This document shows positions 8,071 through 16,003 of a stretch of DNA of 64,000 nt, piece by piece. The translations under genes and the position numbers were made by a program. The stretch is from Mesobacillus campisalis. GTDB lineage: Bacteria > Bacillota > Bacilli > Bacillales > Cytobacillaceae. Under the pieces are notes generated by a model. The model was not told the origin of the DNA. It saw only the letters and a program-made list of their open reading frames with translations, and did no database searches. Each line of letters opens with the position of its first letter. The first letter of the stretch is position 1. The stretch is from contig NZ_LAYY01000019.1 of assembly GCF_000986785.1 (NCBI RefSeq), forward strand, positions 1-64,000, read 5' to 3'.

Positions 8071-9366
8071 ATGCCAAGAATAACAACTTGGGAACCGGAA
8101 AATCCGGTATTTTGGGAAGCAGAGGGGAAGAAGCATGCCCGCCGCAACCTAATGATTTCTGTACCAGCACTTATGCTTGCTTTTATTATCTGGCAAATTT
8201 GGTCTGTTGTAGCTATCAGGCTAAACGATATTGGTTTCAGCCTGACTCCGTCACAATTATTCACACTGGCTGCCCTTCCAGGCCTGGTTGGGGCTACTCT
8301 CCGGTTTGTCTATACTTTTGCTCTTGGGGTATTCGGCGGCCGGAACTGGACCGTGTTCTCCACAGGGATTTTGATCCTTCCTGCTCTGGGGATTGGCTTT
8401 GCTGTCCAGAATCCCGAAACACCTTATTGGGTATTGATGCTGCTTGCCGCTCTATGTGGCTTGGGCGGAGGAAACTTCTGCTCCTCAACACCGAATATTT
8501 CACTCTTTTATCCGAAAAAGGAAAAGGGAGCCGCTCTTGGAATCAACGGCGGTCTTGGCAACATGGGAGTCTCGGTTGTCCAATTCGTAACGCCTCTGGT
8601 TATAACAACTGGCACATTCGCTTTTATCGGCGGAGGATCCGGTGGACAGGTGCTTCCAGACGGTTCACAGGTTTGGCTTCAAAACGCAGCCTTTGTCTGG
8701 GTAATCCCTATTGTGATCATGACCGTCCTTGCCTGGTTCGGAATGGATAACATCCCAGGAGCCAAGCAGTCGGTTGCCGAACAATTGGTTATTGTGAAAC
8801 GCAAGCATACATGGATCATGACCGTCCTTTATGTAGCAACATTCGGTTCTTTCATTGGATATTCGGCGGCCTTCCCGCTGCTGTTGAAATCCCTGTTCCC
8901 GCAATACATCGGGCTTGCATTCCTTGGTGCTTTCCTTGCTGCGGCTTCCCGTCCTGTTGGCGGTTGGATTTCCGATAAATACGGCGGTGCACTTGTCACT
9001 TCCATTACACTTGTCGTCATGTCTTTAGGAGCGTTGGCTGTCATTTACTTCACCCACCAGGTGAACTTTGCAGGATTCCTGCTTTCCTTCCTGGTTCTGT
9101 TCATTGCGGCAGGCATGGGGTCAGCTTCAACATTCCAGATGATTCCATTCATCTTCCCGGCTAAGGAAGCGGCACCGGTACTTGGATTCACTGCAGCGTT
9201 TGCAGCATACGGATCCTTCCTGATCCCGAAATTATTTGGGTGGTCCACAGGTGCTTTAGGCTCCCCGATTAATGCGATTTATTTCTTCATTGCTTTCTAT
9301 CTGGTATCGCTGGTAATCAACTGGTTCTACTATCGCAGAAACAATGCGGAAATCAAACTAAGATAG
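8071..9366 (+). CDS. narK: NarK family nitrate/nitrite transporter (MFS)
   Basis: The 431-residue major facilitator has about 12 hydrophobic segments. Landmarks include a cytoplasmic N-terminus WEPENPVFWEAEGKKHARRN, the nitrate-signature glycine-rich LCGLGGGNFCSSTPNISLFYPKKEKG in TM5, the conserved arginine region near LRFVY, and AASRPVGGWISDKYGG. It resembles B. subtilis NarK, B. subtilis NasA and staphylococcal NarT. It exchanges or imports nitrate and exports nitrite for respiration. It lies at the head of a block with fnr, Mo-cofactor genes and ywiC, which argues for a respiratory rather than assimilatory role. The upstream region has only a half-match to an Fnr box (TGTGA at 7932-7936). 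A terminator follows at 9371. Confidence 0.93.
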   Translation: MPRITTWEPENPVFWEAEGKKHARRNLMISVPALMLAFIIWQIWSVVAIRLNDIGFSLTPSQLFTLAALPGLVGATLRFVYTFALGVFGGRNWTVFSTGILILPALGIGFAVQNPETPYWVLMLLAALCGLGGGNFCSSTPNISLFYPKKEKGAALGINGGLGNMGVSVVQFVTPLVITTGTFAFIGGGSGGQVLPDGSQVWLQNAAFVWVIPIVIMTVLAWFGMDNIPGAKQSVAEQLVIVKRKHTWIMTVLYVATFGSFIGYSAAFPLLLKSLFPQYIGLAFLGAFLAAASRPVGGWISDKYGGALVTSITLVVMSLGALAVIYFTHQVNFAGFLLSFLVLFIAAGMGSASTFQMIPFIFPAKEAAPVLGFTAAFAAYGSFLIPKLFGWSTGALGSPINAIYFFIAFYLVSLVINWFYYRRNNAEIKLR

Positions 9367-9369
9367 AAT

Positions 9370-9399
9370 GAAAATCCAGGCTTTGGCCTGGATTTTTTA
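9370..9399 (+). terminator. Terminator of narK
   Basis: The stem AAAATCCAGGC / GCCTGGATTTTTT has loop TTTG. Confidence 0.9.
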
Positions 9400-9450
9400 A
9401 TCCTTTCATTTTTTGGAAAGTCACAAAACTGCCAAACATCCCAGCGATTT

Positions 9451-9493
9451 TGTGAGGTATCTCACTTAAGCAAGGTGTAAATTCACCTATACT
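9451..9493 (+). promoter_or_regulatory. Fnr-type box and -10 element for the radical SAM gene
   Basis: TGTGAGGTATCTCACT (9451-9466) matches TGTGA-N6-TCACA in nine of ten arm positions. The -10 TATACT lies at 9488-9493, its first base 29.5 bp from the box centre. That places the box near -41.5, the class II activation position used by Fnr. Confidence 0.82.
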
Positions 9494-9530
9494 GAAAACA
9501 CAAGGTCATTATCCAGGAGGCGCATGAAGG

Positions 9531-10658
9531 ATGTTTAAAAGAGATTTTAATAAGGACCCGTTCATTGTGATTTGGGAGCTGACACGGGCCTGCCAGTTAA
9601 AGTGCCTGCATTGCCGCGCCGAAGCCCAATATAGACGCGATCCAAGGGAGTTAAGCTTCGAAGAAGGAAAAACACTGATCAACCAGATATATGAAATGAA
9701 TAATCCGATGCTGGTATTTACAGGCGGGGATCCGCTGATGCGGGAAGATGTTTTTGAGATTGCTGCCTATGCCATCAATAAAGGTGTAAGGGTGTCGATG
9801 ACCCCGAGCGCGACTCCGAACGTAACGAAGGAAGCAATCGAGAAGGCAAAGGAGGTTGGACTATCGCGCTGGGCCTTCAGCCTTGACGGGCCAACAGCCG
9901 GGATTCACGATCATTTCCGCGGAACGGAAGGGTCATTCGACTTGACCATGGAACGGATTAAATATTTGCACGAGCTAGAAATTCCAATTCAGATCAACAC
10001 GGTTATCTCCCGATATAATTATGATTGCCTGGAGGAAATGGCCAAGCTGATCGAGGAGCTGGATTGCGTACTTTGGAGCGTGTTCTTTCTCGTTCCAACC
10101 GGCAGGGGCCAGGAGAAGGACATGATTACTCCTGCTGAGCATGAAAAAGTGTTCAGCTGGCTGTACCAGCTGAGCAAGAGAGTGAAATTTGACATCAAAA
10201 CCACTGCTGGACAGCATTACCGCCGTGTTGTCATCCAGAATAAAATGCGTGAAGCCAAGGAGCAGGTCGAAGATATCCAGTATCTCGACGCGCTCACCCA
10301 ACAAGGGTTGACAGGATCGATTGACGGCTTGGGAAGGGCGCCAAAAGGGGTAAACGATGGCAATGGTTTTGTATTTATATCCCATATTGGGGACGTTTAC
10401 CCTAGCGGCCTTCTTCCTGTAAAGGCGGGGAATGTACGGGAACAGCCTCTGGCCGAGATTTACCGTGAATCCCCAATATTCAAGGCACTCCGGAATCCGG
10501 ATGGGTTTAAAGGAAAGTGCGGCCAGTGCGAATTCCGGTATGTTTGCGGCGGCTCACGCTCAAGGGCATATGCGGTGACAGGAGATTATCTGGAGAGCGA
10601 GCCTTACTGTGTCTACATTCCGGAGGCCATGAGAAAACAGAAGGAAAAGAAACTTTAA
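9531..10658 (+). CDS. Radical SAM/SPASM domain protein (TIGR04053-like)
   Basis: The 375-residue enzyme has the radical SAM motif CxxxCxxC at C21, C25 and C28 (ELTRACQLKCLHC). The glycine motif FTGGDPLMR follows. A C-terminal SPASM-type cysteine set CGQCEFRYVCGG...YC (from about residue 328) should bind one or two extra [4Fe-4S] clusters. It resembles the TIGR04053 group and the NirJ/AhbD/PqqE branch, whose members modify porphyrins or peptides. No peptide substrate gene or porphyrin gene is adjacent. The Fnr box upstream implies anaerobic induction. Oxygen-independent heme or cofactor maturation is a reasonable guess only. The leader from the predicted start site is about 31 bases, with RBS AGGAGG. 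Confidence 0.85.
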   Translation: MFKRDFNKDPFIVIWELTRACQLKCLHCRAEAQYRRDPRELSFEEGKTLINQIYEMNNPMLVFTGGDPLMREDVFEIAAYAINKGVRVSMTPSATPNVTKEAIEKAKEVGLSRWAFSLDGPTAGIHDHFRGTEGSFDLTMERIKYLHELEIPIQINTVISRYNYDCLEEMAKLIEELDCVLWSVFFLVPTGRGQEKDMITPAEHEKVFSWLYQLSKRVKFDIKTTAGQHYRRVVIQNKMREAKEQVEDIQYLDALTQQGLTGSIDGLGRAPKGVNDGNGFVFISHIGDVYPSGLLPVKAGNVREQPLAEIYRESPIFKALRNPDGFKGKCGQCEFRYVCGGSRSRAYAVTGDYLESEPYCVYIPEAMRKQKEKKL

Positions 10659-10662
10659 TGAA

Positions 10663-10701
10663 GGAGGAAGGAATCGGGCAGTCGGGGTTCCTTCCTTTTT
10701 G
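10663..10701 (+). terminator. Terminator of the radical SAM gene
   Basis: GGAGGAAGGAA and TTCCTTCC pair around a 14-base loop, followed by TTTTT. Confidence 0.75.
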
Positions 10702-11060
10702 GCACAATGCTCTATTATAGCTGAATGTTGATTTCACTCTAATTGAAAAATAAAGGGAGAAAGTCCGGTTATTTGGGGAAATCCCTAAATTTCCTTTAAA
10801 ATAAGAGGAGTTTTTCCGGTTATAGGTATCGAAAACAATGGAGTTTGCCTTGTTTTGAGAAGATAAGGGGAATTTCTTCTCTTATTTCTGCTTCTTAAGG
10901 TGCCTTTGCGTACAATAACCGGAAGTTCTCCCCTTAATAATTCTCATACCTTTCAGAAAATCAACAATGAATAATAATAGAGCCTTGCATAAAGAGACGG
11001 AACCTGCTGGCCCCGTTTTCTTCTTTTTTATAAAATAGTGAACGTTTCTACACTTAGATA
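10702..11060. other. Intergenic stretch with degenerate CCGGTTAT motifs
   Basis: No gene is visible between the radical SAM terminator and the dispersed element. The motif TCCGGTTAT occurs at 10764 and 10815, 51 bases apart, and again inverted (ATAACCGGA) at 10916-10923. The flanks are GGGA/GGGGA-rich. GAGAAGA...TCTTCTC near 10857-10882 can form a hairpin. This looks like a decayed tandem repeat of another family. Confidence 0.5.
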
Positions 11061-11180
11061 ACTGTCCAGCTCCAGCGCCTAGCCCCTCAAGTCATAAGCC
11101 GCTCCAGAATTGAAGGCAAAGAACGCCTTCTATTCTGGAGCGGCTTATGCTGGTCGGGGCTGAACAAGGCGCTTGCGCTT
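11053..11180. repeat. Dispersed Bacillaceae hairpin element, copy A
   Basis: The element reads from CTGTCCAGCTCCAGCGCCT to AAGGCGCTTGCGCTTTTC. It is a nested inverted repeat: outer AGCGCCT/AGGCGCT, next AGCCCC/GGGGCT, and a perfect inner stem CATAAGCCGCTCCAGAAT / ATTCTGGAGCGGCTTATG enclosing AAGGC...GCCTT. It abuts the 3' end of fnr and could act as its terminator region. A second copy lies at 18396-18582. Confidence 0.88.
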
Positions 11181-11183
11181 TTC

Positions 11184-11882
11184 TTATTCTATACTGCAGA
11201 AGACAGCAGGACAGTTCTCACATCCTATTTCCGTCTTCAGGTAATCAAGGTCATGGACGATGATATTCCCTTTTTTTATGGATAGAATCCCTTCCCGTTT
11301 CAGGTCGTTCAGGATGCGGTTCGTACTTTCTCTCGAAGTGCCGCAGAAATTGGCGAGTTCCTGGTTGGTCAGCGGCAAATCAATCAGAATCCCATCCTGC
11401 CTCTCCACTCCATAACTGTTCGTCATCCGGATCAATGTGGAAAACAGGGCGCCTTTTTTGCCATTTAGAACAAGATCGCGAAACTTGGTTTGCGTTTTGC
11501 GAAAATGGTCACTCATCCACTTCATGAATTCGAAAGCAAGGGAAGGATTTTGAAAGATTTCCCTTTCTATCACTTCCTTCTTGATGGCAAAAATCTCACT
11601 ATCTTCAAGAATCAGCGCGCTCAGCAAGTATTTAGGAGACTCCGTGAATAACGTTAATTCCCCGCAGATATCATTTTTTCCGCATATCCTTAATGCCAGC
11701 TCGCGGCCGTCTTTTGTTACCTTGCTGATTTGGACTTTCCCGGAAACAATCAGGTAAAGCTCTTCTGCTTCCATTCCTTCCTGGAACAAGTAGGTCCCTT
11801 TCGGTGCCAGGATTTTCCGGTCGGCAAAAAGCAGAAGTTCCTTTATTTCAATGGAATGTGTAGGTTTATTCAGTTGAGGCAT
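11184..11882 (-). CDS. fnr: Anaerobic regulator Fnr (Crp/Fnr family, C-terminal Fe-S cluster type)
   Basis: The 232-residue regulator has an N-terminal cyclic-nucleotide-like beta-roll (residues ~12-120), a dimer helix, and a C-terminal winged HTH with LTNQELANFCGTSRESTNRILNDLKREG. The last 15 residues carry CENCPAVFC (C-x2-C-x4-C; C221, C224, C229). This is the exact spacing of the C-terminal [4Fe-4S] ligands of B. subtilis Fnr, unlike E. coli FNR whose cysteines are N-terminal. This identifies it as the Bacillus-type oxygen sensor rather than a generic Crp protein. The start is the ATG 8 bases after AAAGGG. It probably binds the TGTGA-N6-TCACA boxes found at 9451, 12176, 15825 and 18621. 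Confidence 0.93.
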   Translation of the reverse strand: MPQLNKPTHSIEIKELLLFADRKILAPKGTYLFQEGMEAEELYLIVSGKVQISKVTKDGRELALRICGKNDICGELTLFTESPKYLLSALILEDSEIFAIKKEVIEREIFQNPSLAFEFMKWMSDHFRKTQTKFRDLVLNGKKGALFSTLIRMTNSYGVERQDGILIDLPLTNQELANFCGTSRESTNRILNDLKREGILSIKKGNIIVHDLDYLKTEIGCENCPAVFCSIE

Positions 11883-12028
11883 GCTCATCACCCTTTAACC
11901 GATTTTTCGTTCTTTTCTTTGCACTAATAATAACACCGTAATAGTAGTAAAAACGGATCTAAAAGCACTTGTTGAAATATTGTCACCTTTCTTGGAATGA
12001 TTGTTCACATTTCTGTAAAAAACGTCTT

Positions 12029-12093
12029 ATACAGGTATTCCATCGGCCTTCTGACAAAAGAACGACACTGTGGCAATAGCCCATACAGGTATT
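12029..12093. repeat. 11-bp direct repeat upstream of moaA
   Basis: ATACAGGTATT occurs at 12029-12039 and 12083-12093, 54 bases apart, in the fnr-moaA intergenic region (11883-12254). Nothing else coding is visible there. Confidence 0.5.
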
Positions 12094-12175
12094 TTGACAA
12101 GTTGATGACATTTCCGCTTATTCTCACTATGAGGGTAGTATTTATGGTGTAATATAAGCAGGATTCATTTTTACA

Positions 12176-12218
12176 TGTGAGAATATTAACAGTATTGAAT
12201 GGCAACTGCTGATAGAAT
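12176..12218 (+). promoter_or_regulatory. Fnr-type box and -10 element for moaA
   Basis: TGTGAGAATATTAACA (12176-12191) has one arm mismatch to TGTGA-N6-TCACA. The -10 TAGAAT is at 12213-12218, 29.5 bp from the box centre, the same geometry as at 9451. The predicted transcript starts near 12225. Confidence 0.75.
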
Positions 12219-12254
12219 GATTAGAGAACTTCCATAATGGAGTTGATAAATATA

Positions 12255-13265
12255 ATGATAAAAGACCAGTTAAATAGACCATTGCGTGATTTGCGCATTT
12301 CCGTTATAGACAGATGCAACTTCAGGTGCACCTATTGTATGCCCGCAGATATTTTTGGACCGGACTTTGCCTTTTTGCCTAAAAGTGAACTGCTAAGCTA
12401 TGAAGAGATTGAGAGGATTGCCAGGATCTTTGTAGAGCTTGGCGTCGAGAAAATTCGTTTGACCGGCGGGGAGCCTTTGCTAAGGAAGGACCTTCCAGTA
12501 TTAATCCAAAAACTTTCAGCAATTGATGGGCTTGAAGATATTGCTTTGACCACAAACGGGGTGATGCTGCCCAAGCTTGCCCTCCAGCTGAAGGAAGCCG
12601 GACTCAAGCGGGTGAACATTTCCCTCGATACGTTGAACGATGCCCTTTTTGGACAAATCAACGGCCGGGGAGTCACGACAAAACCTGTGCTGTCTGGAAT
12701 CCAGGCTGCAAAGGAAGCTGGCCTCGGAATAAAGATCAATATGGTAGTGAAAAAGGGCCTGAACGATCAGGAAATTCTCCCTATGGCCGAGTTTTGCAAG
12801 CAGGAAGGGCTGGAGCTTCGCTACATTGAGTTTATGGATGTTGGCAGTACGAATGGCTGGAAAATGGATGATGTGATTACCAAAAAAGAAATTTACGAGC
12901 TGCTCAAGGAGAATTTTGAGCTTGAACATACAGGTGCAGCCTATTTTGGTGAGGTAGCCAAGCGTTACCGCTATAGTGGTACGGATGTTCATGTAGGCTT
13001 TATTTCTTCTGTTTCGGAATCATTCTGTTCAAGCTGTACAAGGTCAAGGCTGTCAGCGAATGGACAGATATTCACCTGTCTTTTCAATGGAAACGGCCAT
13101 GATATTCGCGATTTTATCAGAGCCGGTGCTTCGGACGAGGAAATCAGGCAGAGAGTCACATCGATTTGGAACCCTCGTCTGGATCGATACTCGGATGAAA
13201 GGACCGCTGAGACGGTCAAGATCAAGAGAACGAAAAAGATAGAAATGTCCTATATTGGCGGCTAA
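12255..13265 (+). CDS. moaA: GTP 3',8-cyclase MoaA
   Basis: The 336-residue radical SAM enzyme makes 3',8-cyclo-7,8-dihydro-GTP, the first step of molybdopterin synthesis. The SAM cluster motif is CNFRCTYC (C21, C25, C28). The second cluster motif is [18 protein letters not shown] (C-x2-C-x13-C) near residue 265. The protein ends in the Gly-Gly that the enzyme needs for catalysis. The start was placed at the second in-frame ATG because the predicted Fnr-dependent transcript begins near 12225 and GGAG lies before it; an ATG at 12237 is the alternative. It stands alone with its own terminator, separate from moeA-mobB. moaB, moaC, moaD and moaE are not in the window. Confidence 0.93.
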   Translation: MIKDQLNRPLRDLRISVIDRCNFRCTYCMPADIFGPDFAFLPKSELLSYEEIERIARIFVELGVEKIRLTGGEPLLRKDLPVLIQKLSAIDGLEDIALTTNGVMLPKLALQLKEAGLKRVNISLDTLNDALFGQINGRGVTTKPVLSGIQAAKEAGLGIKINMVVKKGLNDQEILPMAEFCKQEGLELRYIEFMDVGSTNGWKMDDVITKKEIYELLKENFELEHTGAAYFGEVAKRYRYSGTDVHVGFISSVSESFCSSCTRSRLSANGQIFTCLFNGNGHDIRDFIRAGASDEEIRQRVTSIWNPRLDRYSDERTAETVKIKRTKKIEMSYIGG

Positions 13266-13289
13266 AAAGTCAATGTGATGCCGTATTTA

Positions 13290-13331
13290 AATGGCCAGTT
13301 CCTCGACAGGAACTGGCCATTATCTTTTTTT
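13290..13331 (+). terminator. Terminator of moaA
   Basis: The stem AATGGCCAGTTCCT / AGGAACTGGCCATT with loop CGAC is followed by ATCTTTTTTT. Confidence 0.93.
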
Positions 13332-13452
13332 CGGCAGAAAAGAAGGCAGCCTAAGTTCCGGCCCTTCAACAGCGATAAGCCAGGTTTTCCATGGAAACAT
13401 TTAAGGGTATGTTAATAACATGGTAGATGTCGAAAAGAATTGAGGATGTCTG

Positions 13453-14970
13453 ATGATCAAGCGCAGAATTGAATATTTATTTTTAATGGTTTTAATTGCG
13501 TGCCTGTATGGCATTTTTTATCAGGATCTAAGCTCTTTCTGGAATTTTGCTCTTGCAGGGGTATATTTCTTCATCATCTTTATCACCATGTTCTCCCTTA
13601 TGCTGGAAGAACGCTCGCCCAGTCATACACTTTTATGGATGAATGTGCTGCTTTTCTACCCGATATTCGGGTATTTTTTCTATTTGTTCTCGGGGCAGCT
13701 CTACTTGAAAGGATATCTGTTCAAGCGTAAGCGCCGGTTGGCAAGAACGGAATGGGAACGCCTAATGAGGAAGGAAGTTACCCCGGATCTCTCCTTCCTG
13801 CAGGACAATCAGCAGAGTTTTGCCAAAATCGCCAATAAGACTGCCTTGACCCCTATCAGTACAGGTTCAAGGGCAACCATGCTTAAAAATGGCCATGAAA
13901 CATTTACAGAAATCAAGAAAAAGCTGAGGGAAGCCAAAAAGTTTATTCATATAGAATACTATATTTTTCGGTCTGACCGGCTTGGAAAAGAACTGATGGG
14001 AATCCTGATTGAAAAGGCGCATGAGGGAGTTGAGGTGCTGTTCATGTTTGATGCGGCAGGCAGCCTTGCACTGTCAGCAAGGGATATCAAAAAAATGGAA
14101 GAGGCCGGCATTAAGGTCCATTCATTTTCGCCGCTAAAGTATGGCTTTTTTAACCAAAAGTTCAATTTTCGTAATCACAGGAAAATTATTGTAATTGATG
14201 GGGAGATTGGGTTTGTCGGGGGGCTCAATGTAGGAGTGGAATATCTTGGAGAAAATGAGAACTTCGGCTTTTGGCGTGACACTCATCTGTTCCTGACAGG
14301 TGAAGCCGTTTATTCGCTCCATCAGGTTTTCCTGCTGGACTGGGAATATGTGAGCGGAGAACAGGTGATTGGAAATCATGTTGCCGACAAGTCGAGGTCA
14401 CCGGTTGACAACAATGAAATCGATGGAGCGATCCAGGTAGTGGCAAGCGGTCCGGATACACAGCAGGGAATCATGGGCAATCTCTTTTTTGCGATGATGA
14501 CAAGCGCTACCCAATCGATTTGGATAGCCACTCCTTATTTCATCCCGAATGAAGCCATAAGGACGGCTTTAAAGGCCGCTGCAGGCAAAGGGCTGGATGT
14601 CAAAATTTTGGTGCCTGAAGTGAATGACAGCTTTTTAACCCATTATGCGAGCCAATCCTATTTTGCCGAGCTGTTGAGAAATGGAGTCGAGATTTATATG
14701 TATAAAAAAGGGTTCCTTCATCAGAAAGTGCTAATCGTCGATGGAAACCTTGCCTCGATTGGCACAGCTAATATGGACATGCGCAGCTTCCATTTAAACT
14801 TTGAGGTCAATGTCTTTTTGTATGACAGCAGTTCCATACGGGATCTTGTGGCGCATTATGAGGAGGATCTCGAAGACAGTGAGAAGATTGGTGCAATTGA
14901 GCATTATAAGCGCTCCTGGATATCAAAAACGAAAGAGTCATTCGCCCGGCTGTTCTCGGGGGTTCTGTAA
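13453..14970 (+). CDS. cls: Cardiolipin synthase
   Basis: The 505-residue phospholipase D superfamily enzyme has two N-terminal membrane segments (about residues 8-25 and 30-75). The two catalytic HxK(x)4D motifs are HRKIIVIDG near residue 240 and HQKVLIVDG near 424, each followed by a conserved Gly/Asn region (GFVGGLNVG, SIGTANMD). It condenses two phosphatidylglycerol molecules to cardiolipin and glycerol. Length and layout fit B. subtilis ClsA/YwnE/YwjE-type enzymes. It is out of functional context among the anaerobic genes. A sigma-B-like GTTTTC-N15-GGGTAT precedes it at 13384-13410. Confidence 0.93.
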   Translation: MIKRRIEYLFLMVLIACLYGIFYQDLSSFWNFALAGVYFFIIFITMFSLMLEERSPSHTLLWMNVLLFYPIFGYFFYLFSGQLYLKGYLFKRKRRLARTEWERLMRKEVTPDLSFLQDNQQSFAKIANKTALTPISTGSRATMLKNGHETFTEIKKKLREAKKFIHIEYYIFRSDRLGKELMGILIEKAHEGVEVLFMFDAAGSLALSARDIKKMEEAGIKVHSFSPLKYGFFNQKFNFRNHRKIIVIDGEIGFVGGLNVGVEYLGENENFGFWRDTHLFLTGEAVYSLHQVFLLDWEYVSGEQVIGNHVADKSRSPVDNNEIDGAIQVVASGPDTQQGIMGNLFFAMMTSATQSIWIATPYFIPNEAIRTALKAAAGKGLDVKILVPEVNDSFLTHYASQSYFAELLRNGVEIYMYKKGFLHQKVLIVDGNLASIGTANMDMRSFHLNFEVNVFLYDSSSIRDLVAHYEEDLEDSEKIGAIEHYKRSWISKTKESFARLFSGVL

Positions 14971-15007
14971 CTACAATAAGAACAGGAATCACGAATGGCT
15001 GCCACTG

Positions 15008-15034
15008 AAAAACCCCCGTCTTGGGGGTTTTTCA
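15008..15034. terminator. Bidirectional terminator between cls and ric
   Basis: GAAAAACCCCC and GGGGGTTTTTC pair around GTCTT, and the structure serves both converging genes. Confidence 0.9.
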
Positions 15035-15044
15035 GTGGGCCATA

Positions 15045-15755
15045 TTAGGACCTTACTGGGTCCAGATAGCGGGGGAAGAGGATGTTATTCTCAAGATGCA
15101 CATGCATGAAGGTATGCTCCTCAAGCATTTCAAGTCGCTTGTACACCAATCGGTAAGTCCCGCATGCATCCATTGGCGGAGTGAAATCGGTGGTTACTTC
15201 CCTTAGTTCCTTAAGAATTGCTCCGGCATGGTCATGCTCCTTTTCCAGCTCAAGGACCTCTGCAATAATAGCATCACGATTTTCTGTTTGAGGCAGGTCC
15301 AGCTTCAGAAGGGCAGGAAATACGGTTGCTTCTTCTTTGGCTGTATGTTCAAGCAATTCCTGCTTCAGTTCGTAAAATAAATCATGCATTTTTATGAGTT
15401 CCGGATGATTTCCTCCATGTACCCTTGCTACTTTGGTAACATAGGGACTTAACAGTTTGAGCTCTTCCTCGAGAGTACGGTGGTACTGGTCCTGGATATG
15501 CTCTACAAGGTCGGCGGAAGGAGTCTGTGTCCAAAATTCCATATCTTCGGCTGACTTGGTGTTCTTGGCATAAAGCTCTTCCAATTCTTCCATAAGGGCG
15601 CCCATGTCCACGTTTTGTCCAGAGGCTGCCTGTAAAAGCGGGATGTTGCCTCCGCAGCAGAAATCAATGCGGTTTTTCTTGAAGATATCGCTGGATTTAG
15701 GAAAGATGTTTACAATATCCCTTACTAATGTATGTTCATTAAATGGAACTTTCAT
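15045..15755 (-). CDS. scdA: Iron-sulfur cluster repair di-iron protein (RIC/ScdA)
   Basis: The 236-residue protein has an N-terminal ScdA domain (HTLVRDIVNIFPKSSDIFKKNRIDFCCGG, with the Cys pair C33-C34). A hemerythrin-like four-helix bundle follows from about residue 80, with iron-ligand histidines and glutamates in HIQDQYHRTLEEE, HGGNHPEL, LLEHTAKEEATVFP, EKEHDHAG and EEHTFMHVHLENN. RIC proteins repair Fe-S clusters damaged by nitric oxide and oxidants. The gene sits in the nitrate block and has an Fnr-type box upstream, so it would protect cells from NO made during nitrate/nitrite respiration. Confidence 0.93.
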   Translation of the reverse strand: MKVPFNEHTLVRDIVNIFPKSSDIFKKNRIDFCCGGNIPLLQAASGQNVDMGALMEELEELYAKNTKSAEDMEFWTQTPSADLVEHIQDQYHRTLEEELKLLSPYVTKVARVHGGNHPELIKMHDLFYELKQELLEHTAKEEATVFPALLKLDLPQTENRDAIIAEVLELEKEHDHAGAILKELREVTTDFTPPMDACGTYRLVYKRLEMLEEHTFMHVHLENNILFPRYLDPVRS

Positions 15756-15797
15756 GGTTTTTCCTCCTTGGAATCAATCTTTATTGTTTACAAATTA

Positions 15798-15840
15798 AGC
15801 ATAAAGGAAATGGTCTTACTAATAGGTGATGTGAATCACA
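15798..15840 (-). promoter_or_regulatory. Fnr-type box and -10 element for ric/scdA
   Basis: On the minus strand TGTGATTCACATCACC (15840-15825) matches TGTGA-N6-TCACA in nine of ten arm positions. The -10 TATGCT lies at 15803-15798, first base 29.5 bp from the box centre, again giving a -41.5 placement. The leader is about 36 bases. Confidence 0.78.
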
Positions 15841-16003
15841 GATTGAAAATAATTCTTCGTCCCTTCAAGGAATTTTCACAATTTCCAAGGTGGCAATAGG
15901 ATTAGTTAACAAATATGTGCGGTTTGTCATTTGTAGGTGTTTCATGTACCGTTATAATGTAAAAGGTGAAAATTTTAATTGCCCGGTTATAGGAGCTGAA
16001 GAT

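Noticed and set aside
15890-16003. N-terminal extension of MoeA
   Set aside because: A promoter-like TATAAT lies within it, it has no RBS, and the family start matches MLERRTPI at 16004.
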